Origin: a virus
Virus record (IMG/VR): IMGVR_UViG_3300027973_000143
Span: 1 to 33,386 of that record
Strand: one strand, 5' to 3'
Length of the DNA stretch: 33,386 bases
Shown: one piece after another, positions 6,798-14,494 of the stretch
Numbering within the stretch: position 1 is the first letter of the stretch
Layout: every line of letters starts with the position of its first letter
Notes under the pieces: generated by a model
What the model was told of the DNA's origin: nothing
Databases searched by the model: none
What the model saw: only the letters and a program-made list of their open reading frames with translations
Position numbers and translations under genes: made by a program

Positions 6798-7753
6798 ATT
6801 CAGTAAAATTATCTTTTTCAGAATTTGTTTTAATGAAAGACTTTCATGCAAATGAACTTTGCGAAAAACAGATTCTTTATAACAACGGAAAGAAATATGG
6901 TCAAATAGTGTTTCTTGCTGGAGGCGCTGGATCTGGTAAAGGATTTGCAATTAAGAACTTTATGCCGGGAAGTGATTTCAAAGTTCGTGATGTTGATGAA
7001 ATGAAACTCGCATTTCAAAAACTCGATTCTCTTCAAAAGTTTACAACTAAAGATTTGTTAGCGAAATATGGTGATAAAATCTCAGATAAAGATAGAGCAA
7101 TTATTGATAGAGAATTGACCGAGAAAGGTCTTGGTATGTCGGATCTTAATTTAAAGACGCCAACTCATGTGTATATTCTTCATGTGCTAGTTCGTGCAAC
7201 TGGTGTTAAAGATAAAACTTTAGACTTGATGCTAGATGGTGCGGAAAAAGGAACACTTCCAAATATCATCTTTGATAGCACTTTCAAAGATGTTACAGAT
7301 ATGACTGATGTTCTACCAAAACTATTTGCTGCTGGGTACCAAGAAAAAGACATTCATGTGACTTGGGTTTTGACGAATTATCAAATCGCAATCAAAAATA
7401 ATAAGTCTAGAGCAAGAGTTGTTCCAGACGATGTTCTATTAGCAACACACAAAGGTGCTGCACAAACAGTCTATGGTTTAGTCACGCATTCGATGCCTAA
7501 AGAAGTTCAAGGCGGCATTTACGTCATTCTAAATAATCCTGAAAATACAGTTGTCATTGTTGATCCTAAGACAAATAAGCCATACAAAGATGTGCATGGA
7601 AATGTTGTTGTCAAAGATTTTAAATACTTGACTTTAAAAGATCCAGGCAAGCCAGCAAAGAAAGAAATTGAAATCAAAAAGCAACTTCTTACATGGATCA
7701 AAGACAACACTCCAGAGGGAGCTGTCGACACTTCAGAATTGGATAAAATGTGA
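6794..7753 (+). CDS. P-loop kinase-like protein (zeta-toxin / polynucleotide-kinase-like) in the hub operon
   Basis: 319 aa. A P-loop lies at residues 43-50 (GGAGSGKG after QIVFLA), but the usual Ser/Thr after Lys is replaced by Gly50-Phe51. Next comes a possible substrate-binding segment VRDVDE (64-69), then a Walker B-like strand NIIFDSTFKD (157-166, Asp161), then WVLTNYQIAIKNNKSRARVVP (191-211) with paired Arg206/Arg208 that looks like a lid, and H219. This order resembles zeta-toxin and polynucleotide-kinase-type P-loop phosphotransferases. The substrate is unknown. Genes of this kind occur among structural genes in marine T4-like phages, but I know of no role. ATGA overlap with the hub gene and a GTG overlap with the next gene place it firmly in the baseplate operon. 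Confidence 0.65.
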   Translation: MNSVKLSFSEFVLMKDFHANELCEKQILYNNGKKYGQIVFLAGGAGSGKGFAIKNFMPGSDFKVRDVDEMKLAFQKLDSLQKFTTKDLLAKYGDKISDKDRAIIDRELTEKGLGMSDLNLKTPTHVYILHVLVRATGVKDKTLDLMLDGAEKGTLPNIIFDSTFKDVTDMTDVLPKLFAAGYQEKDIHVTWVLTNYQIAIKNNKSRARVVPDDVLLATHKGAAQTVYGLVTHSMPKEVQGGIYVILNNPENTVVIVDPKTNKPYKDVHGNVVVKDFKYLTLKDPGKPAKKEIEIKKQLLTWIKDNTPEGAVDTSELDKM

Positions 7754-7986
7754 AACGATATAAAGATTTAATTAAAGGCATTAGACTCTCTACAGAAGAA
7801 TGGGAAGAGCAAGTCTACGGACCAGAACTATTTGAAACACTACAACAAGTAGATGGTAGATGGGCTTTAGTTTCTAAGAAAACTGGAAGACCTTTAAGAT
7901 ATTACAAAGGTGAAGGAAAGCCATCCGATGAATGGGTTGCACAACAAGAACGTGAAATCCAATACTTTAAACATATGGGTCACTAA
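7750..7986 (+). CDS. Conserved small phage protein (78 aa), function unknown
   Basis: Starts with GTG at 7750, overlapping the kinase-like stop (ATGTGA), and ends in TAATG with the spike gene. Begins MKRYKDLIKGIRLSTEEWEE. The second half, WALVSKKTGRPLRYYKG followed by GKPSDEWVAQQEREIQYFKH, is a pattern I recognise from short domains repeated in marine phage proteins (alone or as C-terminal tails), with no known function. No signal peptide or membrane segment. Locked between the P-loop gene and the spike gene, it could act with either. The GTG start and lack of a clear Shine-Dalgarno suggest coupled, low-level translation. Confidence 0.7.
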   Translation: MKRYKDLIKGIRLSTEEWEEQVYGPELFETLQQVDGRWALVSKKTGRPLRYYKGEGKPSDEWVAQQEREIQYFKHMGH

Positions 7987-8558
7987 TGAGAAATTTTCTT
8001 GGGCATGACGGATTCATTTGGTGGATCGGAGTAGTAGAAGACATTGATGATCCTTTGACTCTTGGTCGATGCAAAGTTAGATGTTTTGGATATCATCCAG
8101 CAATTAAAGAGAATGCTGTTCCAACAGAAGACTTGCCATGGGCGCTTGCAATTCATCCATTAAACACTCCAAATCTATATGGCACGCCAAGACTTGGCGA
8201 ATGGGTGTTTGGATTTTTTCTTGATGCATTAGCAGCACAAGAGCCAGCGATTCTTGGATACATTCCGGGTATACCGCAAGCTGCATCAGAGTATTTCGGA
8301 GTCACTCCAGATCCGACTAGAAACTTTGCAACAGTAACTCAAAAAGATTCAGTTGTTCTAAACGTAAATGGAACTAAGATTGAAATTCTCAATAATGGTA
8401 ATCTAAATATAACTGCTAACTCAAACTTGACAATCTCTGGAAACTCCATTACAATTACTGGTAACACAGTCACTATTACTGACTCAAGTAAATCATTCAC
8501 ACCAACTTCTATTGATGCAGGAATTGAATTAGCTAAGACATTACCTTCACCCTCTTGA
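7986..8558 (+). CDS. 5: Central spike, gp5-like: OB-fold plus beta-helix, no lysozyme domain
   Basis: 190 aa, against 575 in T4 gp5. Residues 8-100 form the OB-fold: DGFIWWIGVVEDIDDPLTLG is the classic opening of gp5/VgrG spike OB-folds, followed by RCKVRCFGYH, LPWALAIHP and a LGEWVFGFFLDA strand. Residues 118-163 are octad-like beta-helix repeats (LNVNGTKIEI, GNLNI, NLTISG, SITITG, TVTITD) building the trimeric needle. The T4 lysozyme domain (residues about 174-342 there) is absent, and no PAAR-type tip protein follows. It starts by TAATG overlap. In T4 the spike punctures the outer membrane; here peptidoglycan digestion would have to come from another protein. Confidence 0.85.
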   Translation: MRNFLGHDGFIWWIGVVEDIDDPLTLGRCKVRCFGYHPAIKENAVPTEDLPWALAIHPLNTPNLYGTPRLGEWVFGFFLDALAAQEPAILGYIPGIPQAASEYFGVTPDPTRNFATVTQKDSVVLNVNGTKIEILNNGNLNITANSNLTISGNSITITGNTVTITDSSKSFTPTSIDAGIELAKTLPSPS

Positions 8559-8624
8559 CGGTCAACACACTGATATTAGCACTTGTCAAGCACTTTGTCA
8601 AATTAAATATAGGAATATTACCAC

Positions 8625-8810
8625 ATGACGAATCACGATAATCTATTAAGCATCTTCGAAACTTATGTATCAGAGAATCAAAAGTTTGAAGGGAAAGGAA
8701 ATAAAGCTGCTGGTACAAGAGCAAGAAAAGCACTAGCTGAATTCTCAAAATTAGCAAAAGAGCGTAGAAAAGAGATTCAAGAAGCAAAGGTTGTGGAAAA
8801 AGTAGCATAA
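8625..8810 (+). CDS. Histone H1-like (Hc1-type) small basic protein
   Basis: 61 aa. After MTNHDNLLSIFETYVSENQK the core KFEGKGNKAAGTRARKAL, then EFSKLAKERRKEIQEAK, resembles the N-terminal domain of chlamydial histone-like Hc1 (KGNKAAAQRVR... KLEKIAKVYRKE). It is Lys/Arg/Ala-rich and highly helical, with no long C-terminal basic tail. Proteins of this kind recur in marine phages; DNA binding or packing in the head is inferred from the resemblance only. It follows a 66-nt gap after the spike gene, with AGGAA 10 nt before ATG, and comes 9 nt before gp25. It is odd for a DNA-binding protein to sit between spike and wedge genes. Confidence 0.72.
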   Translation: MTNHDNLLSIFETYVSENQKFEGKGNKAAGTRARKALAEFSKLAKERRKEIQEAKVVEKVA

Positions 8811-8819
8811 ATATGTTAT

Positions 8820-9203
8820 ATGGCTACTATAACTTTTTTTAAAGATTTACCGTTAGATTTTATTCCTCATCCTGTGAGTGGAGACGTTCGCCCAATCATA
8901 AATGAGGCAGCGATTCGTAGATCATTGTTGAATCTATTATTGACAAAAAAAGGTAGTCGACCATTTTATCCGGAATACGGAAGCACGATTTTTAATTTTT
9001 TATTTGAACCAAACTCAGCATTTACAGTACATAATATAAAAGAGAGTATATCGAGCACGATTAAAAGATTTGAGCCTAGAGTTACTTTGAGAAACGTTGA
9101 TGTTAAAATTGAAGATCATGGCATCACATTGAATATGAGTTATACTATCAATAATGTTGGCTCGACTTCAACTTTAGAAACAACAATTTCAAGGTCAGCG
9201 TAA
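8820..9203 (+). CDS. 25: Baseplate wedge subunit gp25
   Basis: 127 aa (T4 gp25 is 132 aa). Family signature (GPW_gp25, PF04965): AIRRSLLNLLLTKKGSRPFY, PEYGSTIFNFLFEP, then FEPRVTLRNVDV with the conserved EPR core motif. In T4-like baseplates gp25 sits in the wedge core bundle with gp6 and is thought to help nucleate the sheath. No Shine-Dalgarno is visible before ATG 8820, but the start fits the family and the upstream Hc1-like gene ends only 9 nt away. One base separates it from gp6. Very confident. Confidence 0.93.
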   Translation: MATITFFKDLPLDFIPHPVSGDVRPIINEAAIRRSLLNLLLTKKGSRPFYPEYGSTIFNFLFEPNSAFTVHNIKESISSTIKRFEPRVTLRNVDVKIEDHGITLNMSYTINNVGSTSTLETTISRSA

Positions 9204-9204
9204 A

Positions 9205-11019
9205 ATGGCTTCAGATAATAATCTAAAAGTAGATGAATTAGATTTTAATGGAATCAAAAGTAATTTCATTAATTATCTAAGAAACCAAGACGAATTTAGA
9301 GATTACAATTTTGACGGTTCTGGAATAAGTGTTCTGCTAGACTTACTAGCATACAACACATATTACAATTCTTTCTATTTGAACATGGTTTCGTCGGAAG
9401 CATTTCTTTCGACAGCACAAAAAAGAAACTCAGTTGTCAATCTAGCTAAGTCTTTAAACTATACTCCTAGATCAACAAGTGCTGCAACAATTTCTGGAAC
9501 TGTAACATTGGGCGTAACAGGAAGTCCAGTAAGCGTAACGATTCCAACTTACACTACATTCTCTGGTTCAATTGACGGAAAGACATACACATTTTTAAAC
9601 ACAGAATCTGTAATTGTTTATTCTGCTGATGGATACTCCGGAACAATTAATCTTGTTGAAGGTAATCTACTGACAAGACGATATACTGTTAATTCTGTAG
9701 ATACACAACAAAGATTTTTAATTCCAAATTATAATGTTGACACAACAACATTGGCAGTAAGAGTTTTAAACTCTTCGACAGATAGTACATCAAGAACATT
9801 TATAAGACCAGAAAATTTAGTTGAAGTGACTTCAACATCTAGAGTTTACTTTTTAGAAGAAGTTGAGGATGGTCAATTTGAAGTTCGATTTGGTGACGGT
9901 ACATTTGGTGTTGCATTAGATAATGGAAACATTGTAGTGTTTGAGTATCTAATTACAAATGGAACTGCAGCAAATGATATTCAAACTCTTTCATACTCTG
10001 GTTCAATTTCTGGGGTTACAAGAATTGCATTTGCAGCATCAAGTCCAGCAGCTGGTGGTAACACAAGAGAATCGACAAATAGCATTAAGTTCAATGCACC
10101 AAAAGCATACGAAGCACAAAATAGAGCAATTACAGCAGACGATTATAGATCATTACTATTAAAGCAAAGTTCTGTCGATTCTGTCGTTGTATGGGGTGGA
10201 GAAGATAATGATCCGCCATACTACGGAAAAGTATTCATTGCTGTGAAGCCAGTTATCGGAAGTGTTCTAACTGCAACAGAAAAATTAAATCTAATCGATT
10301 CAATTATTGGTCCAAAGAAGATTCTTACAGTATCTACAGAAATTGTAGATCCAGAATATATCTATGTGATTCTAAGCACTACCGTAAAGTATGATTCTGA
10401 CTCTACTTCTTTAACTTCTGATGATATTAAAACAATTGTAACGACAACAATTCAAAACTATAACACAAGCGACATTAATCAATTTTCAAAGTATTTTAGA
10501 TATTCAAAATTATCAAGATTGATTGACACATGCGAAAGATCAATTTTGAGTAACATTACGACAATGAGCATTAGAAAAGAATTGAATGTTCAGCTAAACG
10601 TTGGTGCTAGATATGAAATTAGTTTTTCTAATTCGTTAGACAATACTACAGAATTGAGAACTGCAACACATCCGTACGGTGCTGGCAATAAGTTAACATC
10701 AAATGAATTCTCTTACGGTGGATATTCAAATTGTTATCTTGAAGACAATGCTGGATTGATTCGAATCTATCGTGTTTCTGGTGTAGATAATGTGGGTGTA
10801 CAAAACAATGCTGGTACAATCAATTACGTTACTGGAAAAATTGTGTTAAGCAACTTTGCACCGACTTCGTTTACAGATGGTGGAACGACATTAAAATTGA
10901 CTGCAGTCCCTGCTGATAAAGATGTTCTTCCGCTAAGAAATCAAATTGTAGCAATTAGAGATGAAGATATTTCGGTATCTATGATTGACGATAAAACAAT
11001 AAGTTTAGTCAATAGATAA
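9205..11019 (+). CDS. 6: Baseplate wedge subunit gp6 (baseplate-J family)
   Basis: 604 aa, against 660 in T4. The N-terminus FINYLRNQDEFRDYNFDGSG then LLDLLAYNTYYNSFYLNMVS is the standard gp6 opening. The middle contains FEVRFGDGTFGVAL and, at residues 313-349, DYRSLLLKQSSVDSVVVWGG then EDNDPPYYGKVFIAVKP, the baseplate-J core motif. In T4, gp6 dimers form the continuous inner ring of the baseplate and rearrange during contraction. Gene order gp25-gp6 followed by gp7- and gp8-like genes is the usual wedge order in T4-like phages. Spacing is 1 nt on both sides, so it is co-translated with its neighbours. No truncation seen. Confidence 0.93.
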   Translation: MASDNNLKVDELDFNGIKSNFINYLRNQDEFRDYNFDGSGISVLLDLLAYNTYYNSFYLNMVSSEAFLSTAQKRNSVVNLAKSLNYTPRSTSAATISGTVTLGVTGSPVSVTIPTYTTFSGSIDGKTYTFLNTESVIVYSADGYSGTINLVEGNLLTRRYTVNSVDTQQRFLIPNYNVDTTTLAVRVLNSSTDSTSRTFIRPENLVEVTSTSRVYFLEEVEDGQFEVRFGDGTFGVALDNGNIVVFEYLITNGTAANDIQTLSYSGSISGVTRIAFAASSPAAGGNTRESTNSIKFNAPKAYEAQNRAITADDYRSLLLKQSSVDSVVVWGGEDNDPPYYGKVFIAVKPVIGSVLTATEKLNLIDSIIGPKKILTVSTEIVDPEYIYVILSTTVKYDSDSTSLTSDDIKTIVTTTIQNYNTSDINQFSKYFRYSKLSRLIDTCERSILSNITTMSIRKELNVQLNVGARYEISFSNSLDNTTELRTATHPYGAGNKLTSNEFSYGGYSNCYLEDNAGLIRIYRVSGVDNVGVQNNAGTINYVTGKIVLSNFAPTSFTDGGTTLKLTAVPADKDVLPLRNQIVAIRDEDISVSMIDDKTISLVNR

Positions 11020-11020
11020 A

Positions 11021-14000
11021 ATGAACGATGTATTTTTCAAACCTTCGTTAAGCGTTAACACGCTTGTAAACGAAAATAGTTCTATTGATGCTGAAAGGTT
11101 TAAACTTTTCTTAGAAGCATATTATGAGTGGTTGCAAACTACAACAATCACATTAAACACTACAGTTGGAACATTTCAAGTTGGTGAAACTATTCTTGGT
11201 AGCGAAAGTGGCGCTACTGGAAAAGTAATTCAAGTAACATCGACAACTTTAATTGTAAGAGTTACAAGCGAAAGAAAAGTCTTTGACCAATACGAAACAA
11301 TTACTGGTCAAACATCTAACGCAACATCTTTCGTATACGGAATTAAAGATAACGTAGTAAGAGCGTCTGGTAATGTTTTAAACTATAAACAAATTGATAC
11401 ATCAATCGATAAGTATATTTCTTATTTGAAAGATGAATTGTATCCAAGTTTACCTGCTTCGTATTATGGTAACAAGAGATTAATCGCAAAACAATTTAGA
11501 GACTTCTTTCAATCTAAAGGTACTGAACAATCTTATAGATTCTTGTTTAGACTTTTATACGATCAAGAGATTGAATTTTATTATCCAGGTACAGACATTC
11601 TTCGTGTTTCTGCTGGTAACTTTGAAAAGACAGAAGTTATACGAACAACGCCAACAGCGTTTGGATATGACTTATCGAACGTTGCATACAATAAAGATAT
11701 CTTTTTATTCATTAATAAAACAGTTGTTGGTCAAACTTCTGGTTCACTTGCAAACGTTGTAGACATTAAAAAGTTTTTCGTAGGATCAATTGAAGTCGCT
11801 GAAATGACTCTCAAGTTGGTTAGCGGAACATTTAATGCTGGTGAAAGAATTGTAGCAACAGATGATGATAATCTGTTTGCAACACTTTATGGAATTGTTT
11901 CTGGGTTTACAATTGTTGATGGTGGTTCGGGATATCAAGTAAATAGTCCAGTAACAATTACTGGTGACGGATATGCTGCTGTAGCAAAAGTTTCTTCGAT
12001 TCAACAATCTCCAATTAGTGCGTTAAGAGTAAACACAATTGGACATGGCTATAGATTAAACACTACAGCTTCAATTAATAATACCGATTCTGGTGGAACT
12101 GGATTAATTGTTCGCGTCACAGGATTAGCTAATACATACACAGCTACGATTGGAGCAAACACATATACTCTTGGTGAAATCTCAAGAGTCTCAATTATCA
12201 ATCGCGGATCTGGGTATTATAAAAAGCCTACAATCACGTTACAAGATTCTGTAGTTTCTTCTGCTGGTCTTTTAACAGACAAATTAATTACAATTTCAAA
12301 TGCAGGTACAAATTACGGTGTAGGTAATACTCTAATATTTACTGGTGGCTCTGGCACAAGTGCTGCTGGTATTATTGCTTCTGTCGTTGAAAGCACGACA
12401 TTCGATCTTCTATTCGAAGATGGCTCTCAGATGAAAGCTGATGGAAGCTATTACGATATTATTAAAAATGAAGACTGGAAAGTTAAGGGACCAATTAAGA
12501 GATTAGAACTAACAAATTTTGGATCTGGATATACGTCTGCGAATTTGCCGTCGATTTCAATTTCTACGACAACTGGTTCAAGTGCAAACCTAGTCGTTAC
12601 TGGAATTCAAGGCACAAGCGCAAATGTTTCGGTAGACTCTGCAAACAACAGAACTGGTATCGGTTCTATTCGTGCTGTCGAAGTGACAAATTTTGGTGTA
12701 AACTACACAAGTGCAAATGCATCTGTCTCTTCTGTTGGTGACGGTAATGCAAATCTAATTCCAATCATTTCTGGTCTAGGTATCAAAGATGGTGTCTGGT
12801 TAAATGATGATGGAAAGATTGATTACAAAATCATTCAAGATTCTTATTACTATCAAGATTATTCTTATGTCATAAAGAGCGGATTGACATTTGCTGAATA
12901 TTCGTCTACTTTAAAGAAGATTATTCACCCAGCAGGATTGCAGCCATTTGGTGAGATTCAAATTCTCAATAATATTAACGTCGAAGCATTCATTCTATCT
13001 GGCGGCGCTAATGGTGTTGGTGAAAATGGCAATGCTGGAATTAATAAAGTCGTTGCTCAAATTCTTTATGCTCTTGCTGTTGGTGTTACTGATGCTGCAA
13101 AGCCAACATCATATAAGATTATAATTCAAACATCACCTAAAGATTTAGTCACAAGTGTTATTGGTACGAAATATACTAGAACTGTATACAATAGCGAAAC
13201 ACAATCACAATTGTCGAGTAGAACACAATTATCTGTTATAACTTCAAGTATTGCTGTAACAACTCTACAACCAGATCCTCAAGCGTATATTCGTGAAATC
13301 ACTAAAGTTATCATTGAACACACTACTGGTGCATACGGTGAAATATACATTGGTGATAGACCAATATCATTCTATTCAAGCAATACAATATCTGAATTCT
13401 CAGGAACAAGATTCTCTGACATATACTCAAGAAATGATTTTGCAGCATCTTCCAACTATGGAGTATTGACTGGCTCTAGATTGATTAGCGTTTCTGCAAA
13501 TCAAGTATCTTCTATTATCAATAAGTCTTTTGGTACTACAGGATCACTACTTGTTGAAGGAACAACATCAACTGATTCCAAGCTAACTGTATATGTTCCT
13601 CAGTCTAATGTTTCTGCACAATTCTCTTATGTTAGTAGTCAGTATATAAAGATATTGCCCAATATTGTTAATACATCATTGGCAGCGCAACAAAGCGCAA
13701 TGACTGTTGTTTCTACAAATGCTCCTTTAGATATTTCTACATCAAATCAAACAAGTTTGATAATCAAACTATCATCATCATTTGATAATAGTTCTTCATA
13801 CAATAGCGTCCAATATACTAAGATTCTATCTTCTAATGTTGATAATCAATCATCGTATAGTAGAAGCAATTTAACTGTTTCTTATCAAAGTAATAATGAT
13901 CTTCAGCTTAATTCTATAAGTTCTACTTCTATTATTGTTCCGAAGCAACCAATTGGAGTATATGGAACTGCAAAATACAAAGATGTTACAGTTGGATATA

Positions 14001-14395
14001 TAGCTGACGGGCTGATATCAGACTATTCAAGTGATACATTCTTAAATCCTAGCACACAACCTTTAACTGAACTTTTAGTTGAAAGTGAAACTAACAAATA
14101 TGTTAGAATTGCTGGAACAGTATCTTCAGCAAATATAACTTATGGTGACTTCCCAGTTAGTTCGTTTGCAAGTGTACCAATTGCCAATCTTGCAAGTGTG
14201 TCATTTGGAGATTCACAATCTGGAGTAATTGGCTCTGGAACTAACTTTGTGAGCGATTTTAGTTCTGGTAGTGTGTTCTTAGCAAACAACGAATACTTTA
14301 AAGTTTCATCAGTAGCAAATACGACCGCTATGTTTATAGATAGATTCCCGACAAATTCGTTTAGCGGCGTCGATGCATATAAAATTTCAATCTAA
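11021..14395 (+). CDS. 7: Baseplate wedge protein, gp7-like, with GSGY beta repeats
   Basis: 1124 aa (T4 gp7 is 1032). Assigned by position between gp6 and gp8, and by the N-terminal region SIDAERFKLFLEAYYEWLQ, YISYLKDELYPSLPASYYG and RDFFQSKGTEQSYRFLFRLL, which I know from marine gp7-like proteins. Residues about 295-590 carry repeated strands of the type VDGGSGYQVNSPVTITG, INRGSGYYKKPTITL, LTNFGSGYTSA and VTNFGVNYTSA. Residues 55-105 hold an ETILGSESGATGKVI-type unit. The C-terminal 67 residues match a beta module repeated in the 2043-aa protein. In T4, gp7 links the inner wedge to peripheral parts. The 99-nt gap behind it holds a promoter for gp8. Confidence 0.7.
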   Translation: MNDVFFKPSLSVNTLVNENSSIDAERFKLFLEAYYEWLQTTTITLNTTVGTFQVGETILGSESGATGKVIQVTSTTLIVRVTSERKVFDQYETITGQTSNATSFVYGIKDNVVRASGNVLNYKQIDTSIDKYISYLKDELYPSLPASYYGNKRLIAKQFRDFFQSKGTEQSYRFLFRLLYDQEIEFYYPGTDILRVSAGNFEKTEVIRTTPTAFGYDLSNVAYNKDIFLFINKTVVGQTSGSLANVVDIKKFFVGSIEVAEMTLKLVSGTFNAGERIVATDDDNLFATLYGIVSGFTIVDGGSGYQVNSPVTITGDGYAAVAKVSSIQQSPISALRVNTIGHGYRLNTTASINNTDSGGTGLIVRVTGLANTYTATIGANTYTLGEISRVSIINRGSGYYKKPTITLQDSVVSSAGLLTDKLITISNAGTNYGVGNTLIFTGGSGTSAAGIIASVVESTTFDLLFEDGSQMKADGSYYDIIKNEDWKVKGPIKRLELTNFGSGYTSANLPSISISTTTGSSANLVVTGIQGTSANVSVDSANNRTGIGSIRAVEVTNFGVNYTSANASVSSVGDGNANLIPIISGLGIKDGVWLNDDGKIDYKIIQDSYYYQDYSYVIKSGLTFAEYSSTLKKIIHPAGLQPFGEIQILNNINVEAFILSGGANGVGENGNAGINKVVAQILYALAVGVTDAAKPTSYKIIIQTSPKDLVTSVIGTKYTRTVYNSETQSQLSSRTQLSVITSSIAVTTLQPDPQAYIREITKVIIEHTTGAYGEIYIGDRPISFYSSNTISEFSGTRFSDIYSRNDFAASSNYGVLTGSRLISVSANQVSSIINKSFGTTGSLLVEGTTSTDSKLTVYVPQSNVSAQFSYVSSQYIKILPNIVNTSLAAQQSAMTVVSTNAPLDISTSNQTSLIIKLSSSFDNSSSYNSVQYTKILSSNVDNQSSYSRSNLTVSYQSNNDLQLNSISSTSIIVPKQPIGVYGTAKYKDVTVGYIADGLISDYSSDTFLNPSTQPLTELLVESETNKYVRIAGTVSSANITYGDFPVSSFASVPIANLASVSFGDSQSGVIGSGTNFVSDFSSGSVFLANNEYFKVSSVANTTAMFIDRFPTNSFSGVDAYKISI

Positions 14396-14427
14396 ATAAT
14401 GATATTCAATAATCACACAATTTTGAT

Positions 14428-14442
14428 TCTCAAGCATTGAGA
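14428..14442 (+). terminator. Small hairpin after the gp7-like gene, possible weak terminator
   Basis: TCTCAA GCA TTGAGA is a perfect 6-bp stem with a 3-nt loop in the 99-nt gap. A run of six T follows only after about 10 nt (14453-14458), so it is not a classical intrinsic terminator. It may slow or trim read-through before the gp8 promoter. Confidence 0.3.
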
Positions 14443-14457
14443 TTGTAGAACATTTTT

Positions 14458-14465
14458 TATAAATA
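14458..14465 (+). promoter_or_regulatory. T4-type late promoter box before gp8
   Basis: TATAAATA is an exact match to the T4 late promoter box, which is read by the sigma-like gp55 with the gp45 clamp in T4. It lies in the gap before gp8. With T4 spacing RNA would start near 14471, leaving a leader of about 24 nt with AGGAG at 14482-14486, 8 nt before the ATG at 14495. Exact boxes are expected by chance in AT-rich DNA, but hardly in so short a gap. Confidence 0.65.
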
Positions 14466-14494
14466 AATAAAATTATCCAACAGGAGACACTTAA

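Noticed and set aside
8806-8813. CATAAATA box just before gp25
   Set aside because: T4 spacing would start RNA at the base before the ATG, and the box overlaps the stop codon of the Hc1-like gene; probably chance.
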